Assembly: GCF_007988825.1 (NCBI RefSeq)
Contig: NZ_BJUW01000013.1
Coordinates: 1-64,000, forward strand
DNA: 64,000 nucleotides
Direction of reading: 5' to 3'
DNA from: Microbacterium aerolatum
Lineage (GTDB): Bacteria > Actinomycetota > Actinomycetes > Actinomycetales > Microbacteriaceae
The notes beneath the pieces are model-generated. The model had not been told where the DNA came from and did not search any database. It saw only the letters and a list, made by a program, of their open reading frames with translations. Position numbers and translations under genes: made by a program. Positions 8,675-15,897 of this stretch are shown here, piece after piece. Numbering within the stretch: the first letter of the stretch is position 1; every line of letters starts with the position of its first letter.

Positions 8675-9342
8675 GTCGCCGCCTGCCGCTTGCGCCGCAG
8701 TTCACGCAGTTGCGGATCCGACAGTCCGTTGCCGGTGAGGTAGGCGGCGGCACCGCCGAGACCGTCGATCACGGCGAGCGCATGCTCGATCGCCTCACGG
8801 GGACTGGCCAGGTGCAGGCGGAGCGTCTCCTCGCGCTCCGCGGCGGGCAGCGCGCCGGCGACCGCCAAGGCATGCCTCTCCCGAACCGGTCTGACATCCG
8901 GCTCTGACAGCACGTAGTCCTCCACGACCTGCTCGGCGGAGTCGCCCGCGGCGAGCCTGGCGAGCGCCACCACCAGTCCGGTGCGGTCCTTGCCCGCCGT
9001 GCAGTGCACGAGAGCGGCGCCCTCGGCGTCCGCGACCAGCCCGACAGCGACGGCCAATGCCGCGCCGCGCTCTCGCAGCAGCGCCTCGTAGACGTCCTCC
9101 AGACGCCCGGTCTGCGGTGGTTCGGCGCCGTAGATCCCCACGGAGCGCACCGGGATGCCGTGCTCGGCGACGCTGACCTCGCTCGGCTCGCGCAGGTCGA
9201 TGATGACGCTCACGCCGAGTGCGCGCAGCGTCGAGACGCCGTCGGCGCTGAGTGCATCTGGGGCGCCGGTGCGGATGAGCCACGGCGCCGATGCGCTGGT
9301 CGCGCGGGCGTTGAACAGCCCGTCGATTCCGATCGTCCGCAT
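8671..9342 (-). CDS. Tyrosine-protein phosphatase family (IphP/DSP-like)
   Basis: Cysteine phosphatase of 223 aa. The P-loop HCTAGKDRTG gives catalytic C114 and R120, and IIDLREPSE near residue 48-56 matches the conserved IDLR motif of the Y_phosphatase3/IphP family, whose members hydrolyse phospho-peptides or phosphoinositides. I prefer ATG 9342 (AGGGTGG upstream) to the in-frame GTG at 9348. It heads the catabolic part of the operon after the RpiR regulator (about 135-nt gap with a palindrome). A small-molecule phosphate substrate is more likely here than a protein, but this is inference. Confidence 0.87.
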   Translation of the reverse strand: MRTIGIDGLFNARATSASAPWLIRTGAPDALSADGVSTLRALGVSVIIDLREPSEVSVAEHGIPVRSVGIYGAEPPQTGRLEDVYEALLRERGAALAVAVGLVADAEGAALVHCTAGKDRTGLVVALARLAAGDSAEQVVEDYVLSEPDVRPVRERHALAVAGALPAAEREETLRLHLASPREAIEHALAVIDGLGGAAAYLTGNGLSDPQLRELRRKRQAAT

Positions 9343-9369
9343 TTCCACCCTGCCTGTTACATGTGTTTC

Positions 9370-9383
9370 ATTCCGATTGGAAT
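9370..9383. promoter_or_regulatory. Palindrome in front of the phosphatase/ABC operon, candidate RpiR operator
   Basis: ATTCC-GATT-GGAAT is a perfect 5-bp inverted repeat in an AT-rich pocket about 30 nt upstream of the tyrosine phosphatase gene. The adjacent RpiR/SIS regulator is the obvious candidate binder. Confidence 0.45.
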
Positions 9384-9477
9384 TCGATTACACAGGCAGG
9401 TTGACCCGTCTCAGTGACAGGCAGGTGTCCGGCAGGAGACCGGGACGAGAACGATCGGTGCGCGAGTGAGCGGCCGG

Positions 9478-10308
9478 TCAATCCTCGCTGAGGGCGTCGG
9501 CGACGACGTGGCGCATCTCGGCGACATCGGCCTGCCCGGCGTCCCTCGCGAGCGCACCGTGCAGCGCGTGCAGCACCACCGTGTGCCCGAGGCGCGCCAG
9601 GTACGGGTCGAGGTCGTGCGCCGAGCCGACCGGGCCCGTCGCGATCACGATGTCGGCGGCCCGTCCGAGCGGCGAGCGCGTGTAGCTCGTGATCAGCGCG
9701 ACCGTGGCGCCGCGCTCGGATGCCGCTGTGCACGCGCGCAGCGTCTGCACGTTCGCTCCGGAGTAGCTCAGCGCGAGGCACAGATCGTCCGAGGTGAGCG
9801 AGTGCACGGCGAACTGCTGCGCGAGCGGATCGATCGGCGCCTCGACGGGCCGCCCCAGCCCGCTGAGGCGCATCGCGAGATCCTGCAGCGGCGGTCCGGA
9901 GAACCCGTTGCCGACGAGCACGACCCGGCGAGCGGCACGAAGCGCTTCGACCGCCGCCTCGATGCGCTCTGGGTCCACGCTCTCCTGGGCGAGGCGCAGC
10001 GCGTCCACCGCGTCGTCGAAGGTGCTCGCCCCTGCGGCATCCGCCTGATCCCTGGGGACGAGGGGCGCGGAGCGGGCGAGCTCGAGGCGCAGATGCTGGA
10101 AGCCGCGGAACCCGAGGCTCTGGCAGGCACGGATCACGGTGGCGGTCGAGGTGCCCGCCGCCGAAGCCAGTTCGGCGGCGGACCAGTCCACGACATCGTC
10201 GGGGCGCTCCATGATGACGGCGGCGACCCGGCCCTCGCTCGGCCCGAGTGCGGATGCCGCAGCCCGCACCCTGGCGTGGACGCTGACGTCGGGGCGGACG
10301 ATGGTCAT
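9478..10308 (-). CDS. MurR/RpiR family transcriptional regulator with SIS domain
   Basis: Sugar-phosphate-responsive regulator, 276 aa. The N-terminal helix-turn-helix (about 20-80) contains WSAAELASAAGTSTATVIRACQSLGFRGFQHLRLEL, written here only to locate it in shortened form: TSTATVIRACQSLGFRGF. The C-terminal SIS domain (about 125-250) has VVLVGNGFSG and ALSYSGAN, the phosphosugar-binding loop. It precedes the phosphatase/ABC genes on the same strand. SIS domains bind phosphosugars, so the regulator itself supports the idea that the operon handles phosphorylated sugars. Confidence 0.9.
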   Translation of the reverse strand: MTIVRPDVSVHARVRAAASALGPSEGRVAAVIMERPDDVVDWSAAELASAAGTSTATVIRACQSLGFRGFQHLRLELARSAPLVPRDQADAAGASTFDDAVDALRLAQESVDPERIEAAVEALRAARRVVLVGNGFSGPPLQDLAMRLSGLGRPVEAPIDPLAQQFAVHSLTSDDLCLALSYSGANVQTLRACTAASERGATVALITSYTRSPLGRAADIVIATGPVGSAHDLDPYLARLGHTVVLHALHGALARDAGQADVAEMRHVVADALSED

Positions 10309-10329
10309 CGACGGGTCCTCACGTGAGCG

Positions 10330-10350
10330 CGGCGCGTCTCATGCGCGCCG
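10330..10350. terminator. GC-rich hairpin downstream of azoreductase gene
   Basis: CGGCGCG and CGCGCCG form a perfect 7-bp stem with a 7-nt loop. It lies between the end of the azoreductase gene and the RpiR start, where a terminator is expected. No T-tract. Confidence 0.45.
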
Positions 10351-10405
10351 TCCGGGCATAGCGTACCCGGCCCGATCGACGAGTTCCCGACCTCGGTGCG
10401 GCCGG

Positions 10406-11062
10406 TCAGGCGACCTTGGTGCCGCGCGTCGCGGCGAGCTCCTGCCCGTACACGCGTGCCGACTCCTCGGCCTTGCCCTTGAGCTCGTTCGCGACCTCCG
10501 TGAAGGCGTCGAGGGCCGGGTTCACGCCGACGAGGGTGAACGGGCGCTGCACGACGCGCAGGTCGAGACCCCAGACGTCCTCGAGCACGCGACGCAACCA
10601 TCCGGTGGAGTGGTCCCAGCCCTCCTTGGGCGTTCCCGGCGCGTAGTTGCCGCCGAGCACGGTGACGAGCGTCGCGGGCTTGCCGTTCAGCGCGGTTCCC
10701 TCCGGATCGATGCGGGGATCGGTGTAGGCGAGGTCGAACCACGTCTTGAAGTGCTGGGAGACGCCGTAGTTGTACAGCGGCACGGCGAACAGCAGCGCGT
10801 CCGCGCCTATCAGCTCGTCCGCGAAGGTGGCCGCGAGGGCGCGGGCGGCGTTCTGCTGCTCGCTGCGCTGGTCCTCTGCGACGAACTTCGACGTGACGGC
10901 ATCCGCCCACACCGTCGCGGGGACGGGGTCGGCGGCGAGGTCGCGCCTGGTCACGATCGAGTCGGGGTGGGATGCCGTCCACTCGGCCTCCACGAGATCG
11001 GCGAGCGAGCGGCTGGCGGATGTGGCCGGGAGGATACTGGCATCCAGGCGGAACAGGGACAT
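10406..11062 (-). CDS. FMN-dependent NADH-azoreductase (AzoR family)
   Basis: Flavodoxin-like-fold NAD(P)H quinone/azo reductase, 218 aa, close to the usual AzoR length. LDASILPATSASRSL at residues 7-21 is the phosphate-binding loop of FMN, FAVPLYNYGVSQHFKTWFD is the conserved middle motif, and VTVLGGNYAPG follows. It reduces quinones, nitro or azo compounds by two electrons in the cytoplasm. It diverges from an HxlR-type regulator, the standard arrangement for quinone- or hypochlorite-inducible reductases (YodB/AzoR1, QorR). Start ATG 11062 has AGGTCC-like sequence upstream, weak. Confidence 0.9.
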   Translation of the reverse strand: MSLFRLDASILPATSASRSLADLVEAEWTASHPDSIVTRRDLAADPVPATVWADAVTSKFVAEDQRSEQQNAARALAATFADELIGADALLFAVPLYNYGVSQHFKTWFDLAYTDPRIDPEGTALNGKPATLVTVLGGNYAPGTPKEGWDHSTGWLRRVLEDVWGLDLRVVQRPFTLVGVNPALDAFTEVANELKGKAEESARVYGQELAATRGTKVA

Positions 11063-11126
11063 GAAGGACCTTTCGTTTTCGGAGTCACTCTGTTTTTATT
11101 AGCAACTCGCGTTAACGTAGCACAGG

Positions 11127-11132
11127 TATGAT
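11127..11132 (+). promoter_or_regulatory. -10 box for hxlR-type gene, leaderless arrangement
   Basis: TATGAT lies exactly 6 nt before the ATG at 11139, so transcription should start at or next to the start codon. No convincing -35 is seen at 17 nt. Sequence GTTAACG at 11111-11117 within the 76-nt divergent spacer may be part of an HxlR operator. Confidence 0.5.
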
Positions 11133-11138
11133 GGGGGC

Positions 11139-11477
11139 ATGGCCGAGGCCGAAACAGCGATCCACGTGTGTGACGCCGCTGTCACACTGGCCTTCAGCGT
11201 GCTCGGAAAGCGCTGGAACGGCATGATCGTGTCGTCACTCGGCGGAGGCCCTGCCACGTTCGTGGCACTGCGCCGCGCCGTGTCCGGCATCAGCGACGCC
11301 ATGCTCTCCGACCGTCTCGCCGAGCTCGCTCAGGCGGGGCTCGTCGACCGCACAGTCGACGCCGGGCCGCCGGTGACCGTGTCGTACGCGTTGACGGACA
11401 GCGGCGAGAGGCTGCTGCCGATCCTCAGCGAGCTCGGTCAGTGGGCGGCTGCGAACCTCGAGGTCCCCGCGCACTGA
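11139..11477 (+). CDS. HxlR family redox-type transcriptional regulator
   Basis: Winged-helix regulator of 112 aa. Motifs VLGKRWNGMIVSSL, SDAMLSDRLAELAQAGLVDR and YALTDSGERLLP are diagnostic of the HxlR family. Cys11 (HVCDAA) sits where YodB, HypR and QorR carry the conserved cysteine that senses quinones, diamide or hypochlorite. No other cysteine is present, so sensing would need intersubunit disulfide or alkylation. Divergent from azoR, which it probably represses. Probably translated from a leaderless message. Confidence 0.9.
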   Translation: MAEAETAIHVCDAAVTLAFSVLGKRWNGMIVSSLGGGPATFVALRRAVSGISDAMLSDRLAELAQAGLVDRTVDAGPPVTVSYALTDSGERLLPILSELGQWAAANLEVPAH

Positions 11478-11586
11478 TTACCGGCCAACACTGTTGCACC
11501 CGTCGGAGGCTGCGACGGACCTCGGAGGTATCGGCCGAAAAGGTCCGACGGGCGTAACACCCTCCGCCGTGCGTAACACCGCGCCA

Positions 11587-11615
11587 TGGCTAACGGGGCG
11601 TGAACCCGTTGGCCA
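11587..11615. terminator. Bidirectional hairpin between hxlR and SDR genes
   Basis: An 11-bp stem (11587-11597 with 11605-11615, one T-G wobble on one strand) and a 7-nt loop, core AACGGG/CCCGTT. It sits between two convergent gene ends. Just before it CGTAACACC occurs twice. Confidence 0.55.
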
Positions 11616-11623
11616 CGCCGGCT

Positions 11624-13141
11624 TCACCAGGGGTTGGGCTTGTAATCCTTCAGGAACACCCCGTGCACGTCGACGCCCGCCTCGCCCTGCACGATGGGGT
11701 CGTACACGCGCGCGGCGCCGTCGACGAGGTCGAGCGGGGCGTGGAAGCCCTCCTCGGCGAGGCGCACCTTGGTGTGGTGCGGGCGCTCATCCGTGATCCA
11801 GCCGGTGTCGACGGCGGTCATCAGGATGCCGTCGGTCTCGAGCATCTCGCCGGCGCTGGTGCGGGTGAGCATGTTCAGCGCCGCCTTGGCCATGTTCGTA
11901 TGCGGGTGTCCAGGCCCCTTGTAACGACGCGAGAACTGGCCCTCCATCGCCGAGACGTTCACCACGTACTTGCGGTGCGCGGACGATGCGGCCATCGATG
12001 CCCGGAGGCGACTGATCAGCAGGAACGGAGCGGTGGTGTTCGCGAGCTGCACCTCGAGCATCTCGAGCGGGTCGACCTGCTCGACGGACTGCACCCAGCT
12101 GTTGACGCGGTTGATGTCCGGGACGAGGCCGCCGGCGTCGATCGCGCTGCCGTCGGCGTGCTTCTCCAACGACGACGATCCGGGCGCCATCGCGAGCCGC
12201 GCGAGGTCTTCGGCCGTGAGCGCCTGTCCGCCCTGCTCCGCCACGGTGCCGCCGAGGGCCGCGACCGACAGCAGCGGGTTGGCGTCGACGGATGCCTGCA
12301 GCGCCTGCGGATGCGGATCGGCGGTGTGCCCGAACGTCTCCATCTCGGGCAGCGGCCCGTCGGGTAGCGGCTGCATCTCGGCATCCGCCAGCAGCGAGTA
12401 CGCACCAGGCGAGCGCCTGACCGTCTGCGCGGCGTTGTTGATGAGGATGTCGAGCGGCCCCTGGGCCGCGACCGAATCGGCGAGCGCGATCACCTGGGCG
12501 GGGTCACGCAGGTCGATGCCGACGATGCGCAGTCGGTGCAGCCAGTCGGCGGAGTCGGGCAGCGAAGAGAAGCGGCGCACGGCATCCCTCGGGAAGCGCG
12601 TGGTGAGCGTCAGGTGCGCGCCGTCGCGCAGCAGGCGCAGCGCGATGTGCATGCCGATCTTGGCGCGGCCGCCGGTGAGCAGCGCGCGGCGGCCGGTGAG
12701 GTCGGTGCGGGCGTTGCGCTTGCCGTGGCTGAAGCGCGCGCAGTCCGGGCAGAGCTGGTGATAGAACGCGTCGACGAGCGTGTACGGCTGCTTGCAGATG
12801 TAGCAGTTGCGGGGCTTGAGCAGTTCGCCGGCGATCGGAGCATCCGCCGTCGTCTTCAGGTCGTTGCCGCGCGTCTCGTCGTCGATGCGGTCGGCAGCGC
12901 CGGTCGCGGTCCGTGCGACGACGGCCTTGTCGGCCTCGGCGATCGCGTCGCGGATCTCCTTGCGGCGGGCCCGCTTGACGGCCTTGAACATGCGGCCGGT
13001 CGCGCGCCGTACGGCGATGTAATCGGGATGCTGCTCGCTGATCTCGTCGAGCTGGCCGAGGACGCGCAGCGTCGTGGCGAGATCGTCGGGATCGAGGCCG
13101 TCGCCGAGGTCGGCTGTGCGGTCGGCGGGGGCGTCGGTCAT
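11624..13141 (-). CDS. SDR family oxidoreductase with N-terminal zinc-ribbon extension
   Basis: Protein of 505 aa. The first ~150 residues are a helical charged region followed by four cysteines C113, C116, C131 and C134 in a CxxC-x14-CxxC zinc-ribbon spacing. A Rossmann fold begins at LTGGRAKIGMHIALRLL (TGGRAKIG 156-163), with NNAAQTV and VNVSAMEGQ later. The canonical YxxxK catalytic motif is altered: the lysine in HTNMAKAA is preceded at -4 by Thr, not Tyr. This suggests an atypical or non-redox SDR. Start ATG 13141 is preceded at 7 nt by TAAAAT, consistent with a leaderless transcript. The longer open frame running under the peptidase gene is rejected. Confidence 0.82.
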   Translation of the reverse strand: MTDAPADRTADLGDGLDPDDLATTLRVLGQLDEISEQHPDYIAVRRATGRMFKAVKRARRKEIRDAIAEADKAVVARTATGAADRIDDETRGNDLKTTADAPIAGELLKPRNCYICKQPYTLVDAFYHQLCPDCARFSHGKRNARTDLTGRRALLTGGRAKIGMHIALRLLRDGAHLTLTTRFPRDAVRRFSSLPDSADWLHRLRIVGIDLRDPAQVIALADSVAAQGPLDILINNAAQTVRRSPGAYSLLADAEMQPLPDGPLPEMETFGHTADPHPQALQASVDANPLLSVAALGGTVAEQGGQALTAEDLARLAMAPGSSSLEKHADGSAIDAGGLVPDINRVNSWVQSVEQVDPLEMLEVQLANTTAPFLLISRLRASMAASSAHRKYVVNVSAMEGQFSRRYKGPGHPHTNMAKAALNMLTRTSAGEMLETDGILMTAVDTGWITDERPHHTKVRLAEEGFHAPLDLVDGAARVYDPIVQGEAGVDVHGVFLKDYKPNPW

Positions 13142-13246
13142 TGAGCCGATTTTACGCGAGCGAGCTGGGAGATCGCGCCGCCCCGCCCCGGGAGGTGGCC
13201 GAACATGCCGCCTCACCGGCACCCAAGCGGCACGAAGCGACACCTC

Positions 13247-13275
13247 GTGACTCTGTCGGCGGCCCCGCGTATCGT
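13247..13275 (+). promoter_or_regulatory. Possible promoter of the M4 peptidase gene
   Basis: GTGACT (13247-13252), 17-nt spacer, TATCGT (13270-13275), then 7 nt to ATG 13283. The -35 matches 4 of 6 consensus positions by eye. Confidence 0.4.
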
Positions 13276-13282
13276 CGGCGAC

Positions 13283-14377
13283 ATGGACCACAGCGCTCAG
13301 CACACTTCGGCACGGGGCCACGGTTCGGTGCACGGCATCGTTCCGGCATATCTGCTCGCCCGCCTCGCGCAGTCGGGCCGTTTTCCCAAGGCCGCGGATG
13401 CTGCGCGCCAGACCCTGCTCGCCGGGCGGCCGAAGTTCCGCGCCCGCCTGAACTTCTCCATCGACGCGAACGGCGCGCTCGTGGCGGAGCTCGGGGATGC
13501 CCCGAACCGCACGATCAGCGATGCCGGCGGCACCGAGACGCTGCCGGGCGTCGTCGTGCGCGCGGAGGACGATCCGCCCGTCGACGACGTCTCGGTGAAC
13601 GAGGCCTTCGACGGCCTGGGCGCGACGTTCGAGATGCTGCTGTCCGCATTCCAGCGCAACTCGCTCGACGGGGCGGGCGCACCTCTGAACGCCACCGTGC
13701 ACTACGGCACCGACTACGACAACGCCTTCTGGGACGGCGAGCGCATGGTGTTCGGCGATGGCGACGGCGAGGTGTTCCTGGGCTTCACCCGCTCGCTCAC
13801 GGTGATCGGTCACGAGCTCGCGCACGGCGTGATCCAGCACACCGCCAACCTCGAGTACCAGGGGCAGCCGGGTGCACTGAACGAGTCGATCGCCGACGTC
13901 TTCGGCGCGTTGACCGAGCAGTACGCGCTCGGTCAGTCCGCCGCCGAGGCGAGCTGGCTGATCGGCGCCGGCATCTTCACCGCCGAGGTGCAGGGCAAGG
14001 CGCTGCGATCCATGATCGAGCCCGGCACGGCCTATGACGACGATGAGCTCGGCAAGGACCCGCAGCCCGCGCACATGAGCGACTTCGTCCAGACCACCGA
14101 GGACAACGGAGGCGTGCACATCAACTCCGGCATCCCGAACCGCGCGTTCGCCCTCACCGCCCGCACGCTCGGCGGCAACGCCTGGGAGCGCGCGGGCGTC
14201 GTCTGGTACCGAGCGCTCACCGGCGGACTGTCGGCGACGGCGACGTTCCGCGAGTTCGCGGATGCCACGGTGTCGGCGGCCGAGCGCGAGTACGGTGAGG
14301 AAGTGACCGCCGCAATACGCGACGCGTGGACGACCGTGGGAGTGCTGGATGCCGAGGGACCTCGACGCACCGGTTGA
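13283..14377 (+). CDS. M4 family (protealysin-like) metallopeptidase
   Basis: Thermolysin-family zinc protease, 364 aa from ATG 13283. Zinc site HELAHGV (H177, E178, H181) with the third ligand E201 in NESIADVFG, and the late His of VHINSGIPNRAF. There is no signal peptide; the N-terminus HGIVPAYLLARLA matches the short PLN propeptide of protealysin-like enzymes, which are made as cytoplasmic precursors. The classic large FTP/PepSY prodomains are absent. It overlaps by 29 nt an emfourin-like gene, the expected inhibitor partner. An upstream in-frame start at 13205 has no support. Confidence 0.92.
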   Translation: MDHSAQHTSARGHGSVHGIVPAYLLARLAQSGRFPKAADAARQTLLAGRPKFRARLNFSIDANGALVAELGDAPNRTISDAGGTETLPGVVVRAEDDPPVDDVSVNEAFDGLGATFEMLLSAFQRNSLDGAGAPLNATVHYGTDYDNAFWDGERMVFGDGDGEVFLGFTRSLTVIGHELAHGVIQHTANLEYQGQPGALNESIADVFGALTEQYALGQSAAEASWLIGAGIFTAEVQGKALRSMIEPGTAYDDDELGKDPQPAHMSDFVQTTEDNGGVHINSGIPNRAFALTARTLGGNAWERAGVVWYRALTGGLSATATFREFADATVSAAEREYGEEVTAAIRDAWTTVGVLDAEGPRRTG

Positions 14378-14756
14378 CGAGACACCGGAAGACGACGACC
14401 GTGTCGTCGTGGCCGTCGTCCGCTCGGGCGGCATCGCAGGCATCCGCCGTCGTTGGCAGGTCGAACCGCCGCGCCCTGAGACCCGGGTGTGGATCGGGCT
14501 GATCGAGCGCTGTCCCTGGGATGCTCCCCGCGAGACGGATGCCGGGGCGGACCGCTACGTGTGGAGCATCCGCGTGCGCATGCCGCAGGAGCAGCGCGAA
14601 CGCGAGCTCGCAGACTCCGAGCTGCAGGGCGCCTGGCGCGAACTGGTCGACGCGGTGCGCGAGGCCGACAGCGCAAAGCCGGCCCCTGAGCCCGTCGAAG
14701 GGTCCGGCGCCGCCGATGCCCCCGCTACTCCTGACGATCCAACATCACGCGGCTGA
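14349..14756 (+). CDS. Emfourin-like protealysin inhibitor
   Basis: Small protein of 135 aa. The segment VVVAVVRSGGIAGIRRRWQV (about residues 19-38) matches the conserved RSGGxAGI core of emfourin, a proteinaceous inhibitor of protealysin-type M4 peptidases found encoded next to them. The gene overlaps the 3' end of the peptidase gene and is very likely cotranslated. The C-terminal ~25 residues (PAPEPVEGSGAADAP) derive from a REP-like DNA repeat and are probably unstructured. The 3' end overlaps the convergent mscS gene by 32 nt. The family call comes from motif plus context. Confidence 0.75.
   Translation: MPRDLDAPVDETPEDDDRVVVAVVRSGGIAGIRRRWQVEPPRPETRVWIGLIERCPWDAPRETDAGADRYVWSIRVRMPQEQRERELADSELQGAWRELVDAVREADSAKPAPEPVEGSGAADAPATPDDPTSRG
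14684..14702 (+). repeat. REP-like repeat copy within coding sequence
   Basis: CCCTGAGCCCGTCGAAGGG, a near-palindromic unit of the CCTGAGCCTGTCGAAGG type seen dispersed in many high-GC genomes. Here it encodes PEPVEG at the tail of the emfourin-like protein. Further copies occur at 19330-19416. Confidence 0.6.
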
Positions 14757-15777
14757 CCGGCAGCGCCTCCGGGTGCTCCTGCTGCAGCCAGGTGACCATC
14801 TGCTCGCGCACCAGGCACCGCAGGTCCCACTGGTCGTCGGAGTTCTCCGACGACATCAGGAACCGCACCGTCACGTGCCCGCCCTCTGACCCGGTCACCA
14901 GGACGTTCGCGGCACGCCGGTCCCAGGCATCCGATCCCTCGATGATCTGCATGAACTTCTCGCGCACGGCATCCACCGGCACGCGCCAGTCGAGGTCCAT
15001 GTAGACGGTGCCGAGGATCTTGTCGCTCCTCCTGGTCCAGCTCTCCACCGGCTGCGACGTGAAGTACGTGCACGGCAGGATCAGCCGGCGCTCGTCCCAG
15101 ATGTAGACGACGACGTAGGAGAGGTTGATCTCGCCGATCCGCCCCCACTCGCCCTCGATCACGACGACGTCCCCGACGCGGATCGCATCCGTGAACGCGA
15201 TCTGCACCCCGGCGATCAGGTTGCCGAGGGTCGACTGCGCGGCGAGGCCCGCGATGATGCTGACGACACCGGCGGATGCCAGGATGCTGGTGCCCACCGC
15301 CCGCACCTCGGGGAACGAGAACAGCACGACGCCGATCGCCATGACGCCGATCAACACGACGACGAGCCGGTTGAGCACAGTGAGCTGCGTCCGCCGGCGA
15401 CGCGCCTCGGCGCCGACCGTGCCCTTCCGGCTGTCGTACTGCATGAGCCGCTCCATGCCGAACGTCACCAGCACCGACAGCAGCCAGGCGCCGACCAGCA
15501 CGGTCACGATCAGGAGCAGGCGCTCCAGCACCGGCCACCACGACAGTCCCGCCGGCGCGGTCGCGCCGCACACGATCCAGGCGGCGATGACGAACGCCAG
15601 CGTCATCCCCGGTACGCGGACGCGGCGTTCGAGGTCGGCGATCCACGCGGAGCGGCCACGGGTGCGGCTCGCGGCGAATCGCACACCGATCACGACCACC
15701 GCCACGACGACGACCGCGACGAGTGCGGCGATCAGCGTGCCGATCCAGGAGGTCCATTCGAGGGTGAAAGAGGCCAT
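14725..15777 (-). CDS. MscS family mechanosensitive ion channel
   Basis: Inner-membrane channel protein, 350 aa. About four hydrophobic segments (near residues 10-35, 57-75, 83-105, 132-155) precede the pore-lining helix and the MscS beta domain with QSTLGNLIAGVQIAFTDAIRVGD, IEGEWGRIGEI and LPCTYFTSQPVESWTR. The glycine-rich helix ASAGVVSIIAGLAAQSTLG is the pore helix TM3. It protects against hypo-osmotic shock. It stands alone on the minus strand; TAGGGT 6 nt before its ATG suggests a leaderless message. Confidence 0.93.
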   Translation of the reverse strand: MASFTLEWTSWIGTLIAALVAVVVVAVVVIGVRFAASRTRGRSAWIADLERRVRVPGMTLAFVIAAWIVCGATAPAGLSWWPVLERLLLIVTVLVGAWLLSVLVTFGMERLMQYDSRKGTVGAEARRRRTQLTVLNRLVVVLIGVMAIGVVLFSFPEVRAVGTSILASAGVVSIIAGLAAQSTLGNLIAGVQIAFTDAIRVGDVVVIEGEWGRIGEINLSYVVVYIWDERRLILPCTYFTSQPVESWTRRSDKILGTVYMDLDWRVPVDAVREKFMQIIEGSDAWDRRAANVLVTGSEGGHVTVRFLMSSENSDDQWDLRCLVREQMVTWLQQEHPEALPVSRVMLDRQE

Positions 15778-15783
15778 CGTGCC

Positions 15784-15789
15784 ACCCTA
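15784..15789 (-). promoter_or_regulatory. -10 box of mscS-type gene
   Basis: TAGGGT on the minus strand, 6 nt before ATG 15777, with TTGTGC 19 nt further upstream (15809-15814). Fits a leaderless start. Confidence 0.4.
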
Positions 15790-15897
15790 GACAGACAGGC
15801 TGAGTGGGGCACAACCCCCTTGAGTCCGACGGCGCGCAGGAGCACTCTGTATTCACGCGGGATCTGTCGCCAATCGCTGATCGACGAAGGAGTCGAG

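Noticed and set aside
11624-14443. 939-codon open frame on the minus strand spanning the SDR and the M4 peptidase region
   Set aside because: The part beyond 13141 is antisense to the peptidase gene with intact zinc motifs; the SDR begins with a normal MTDAPADR start at 13141.
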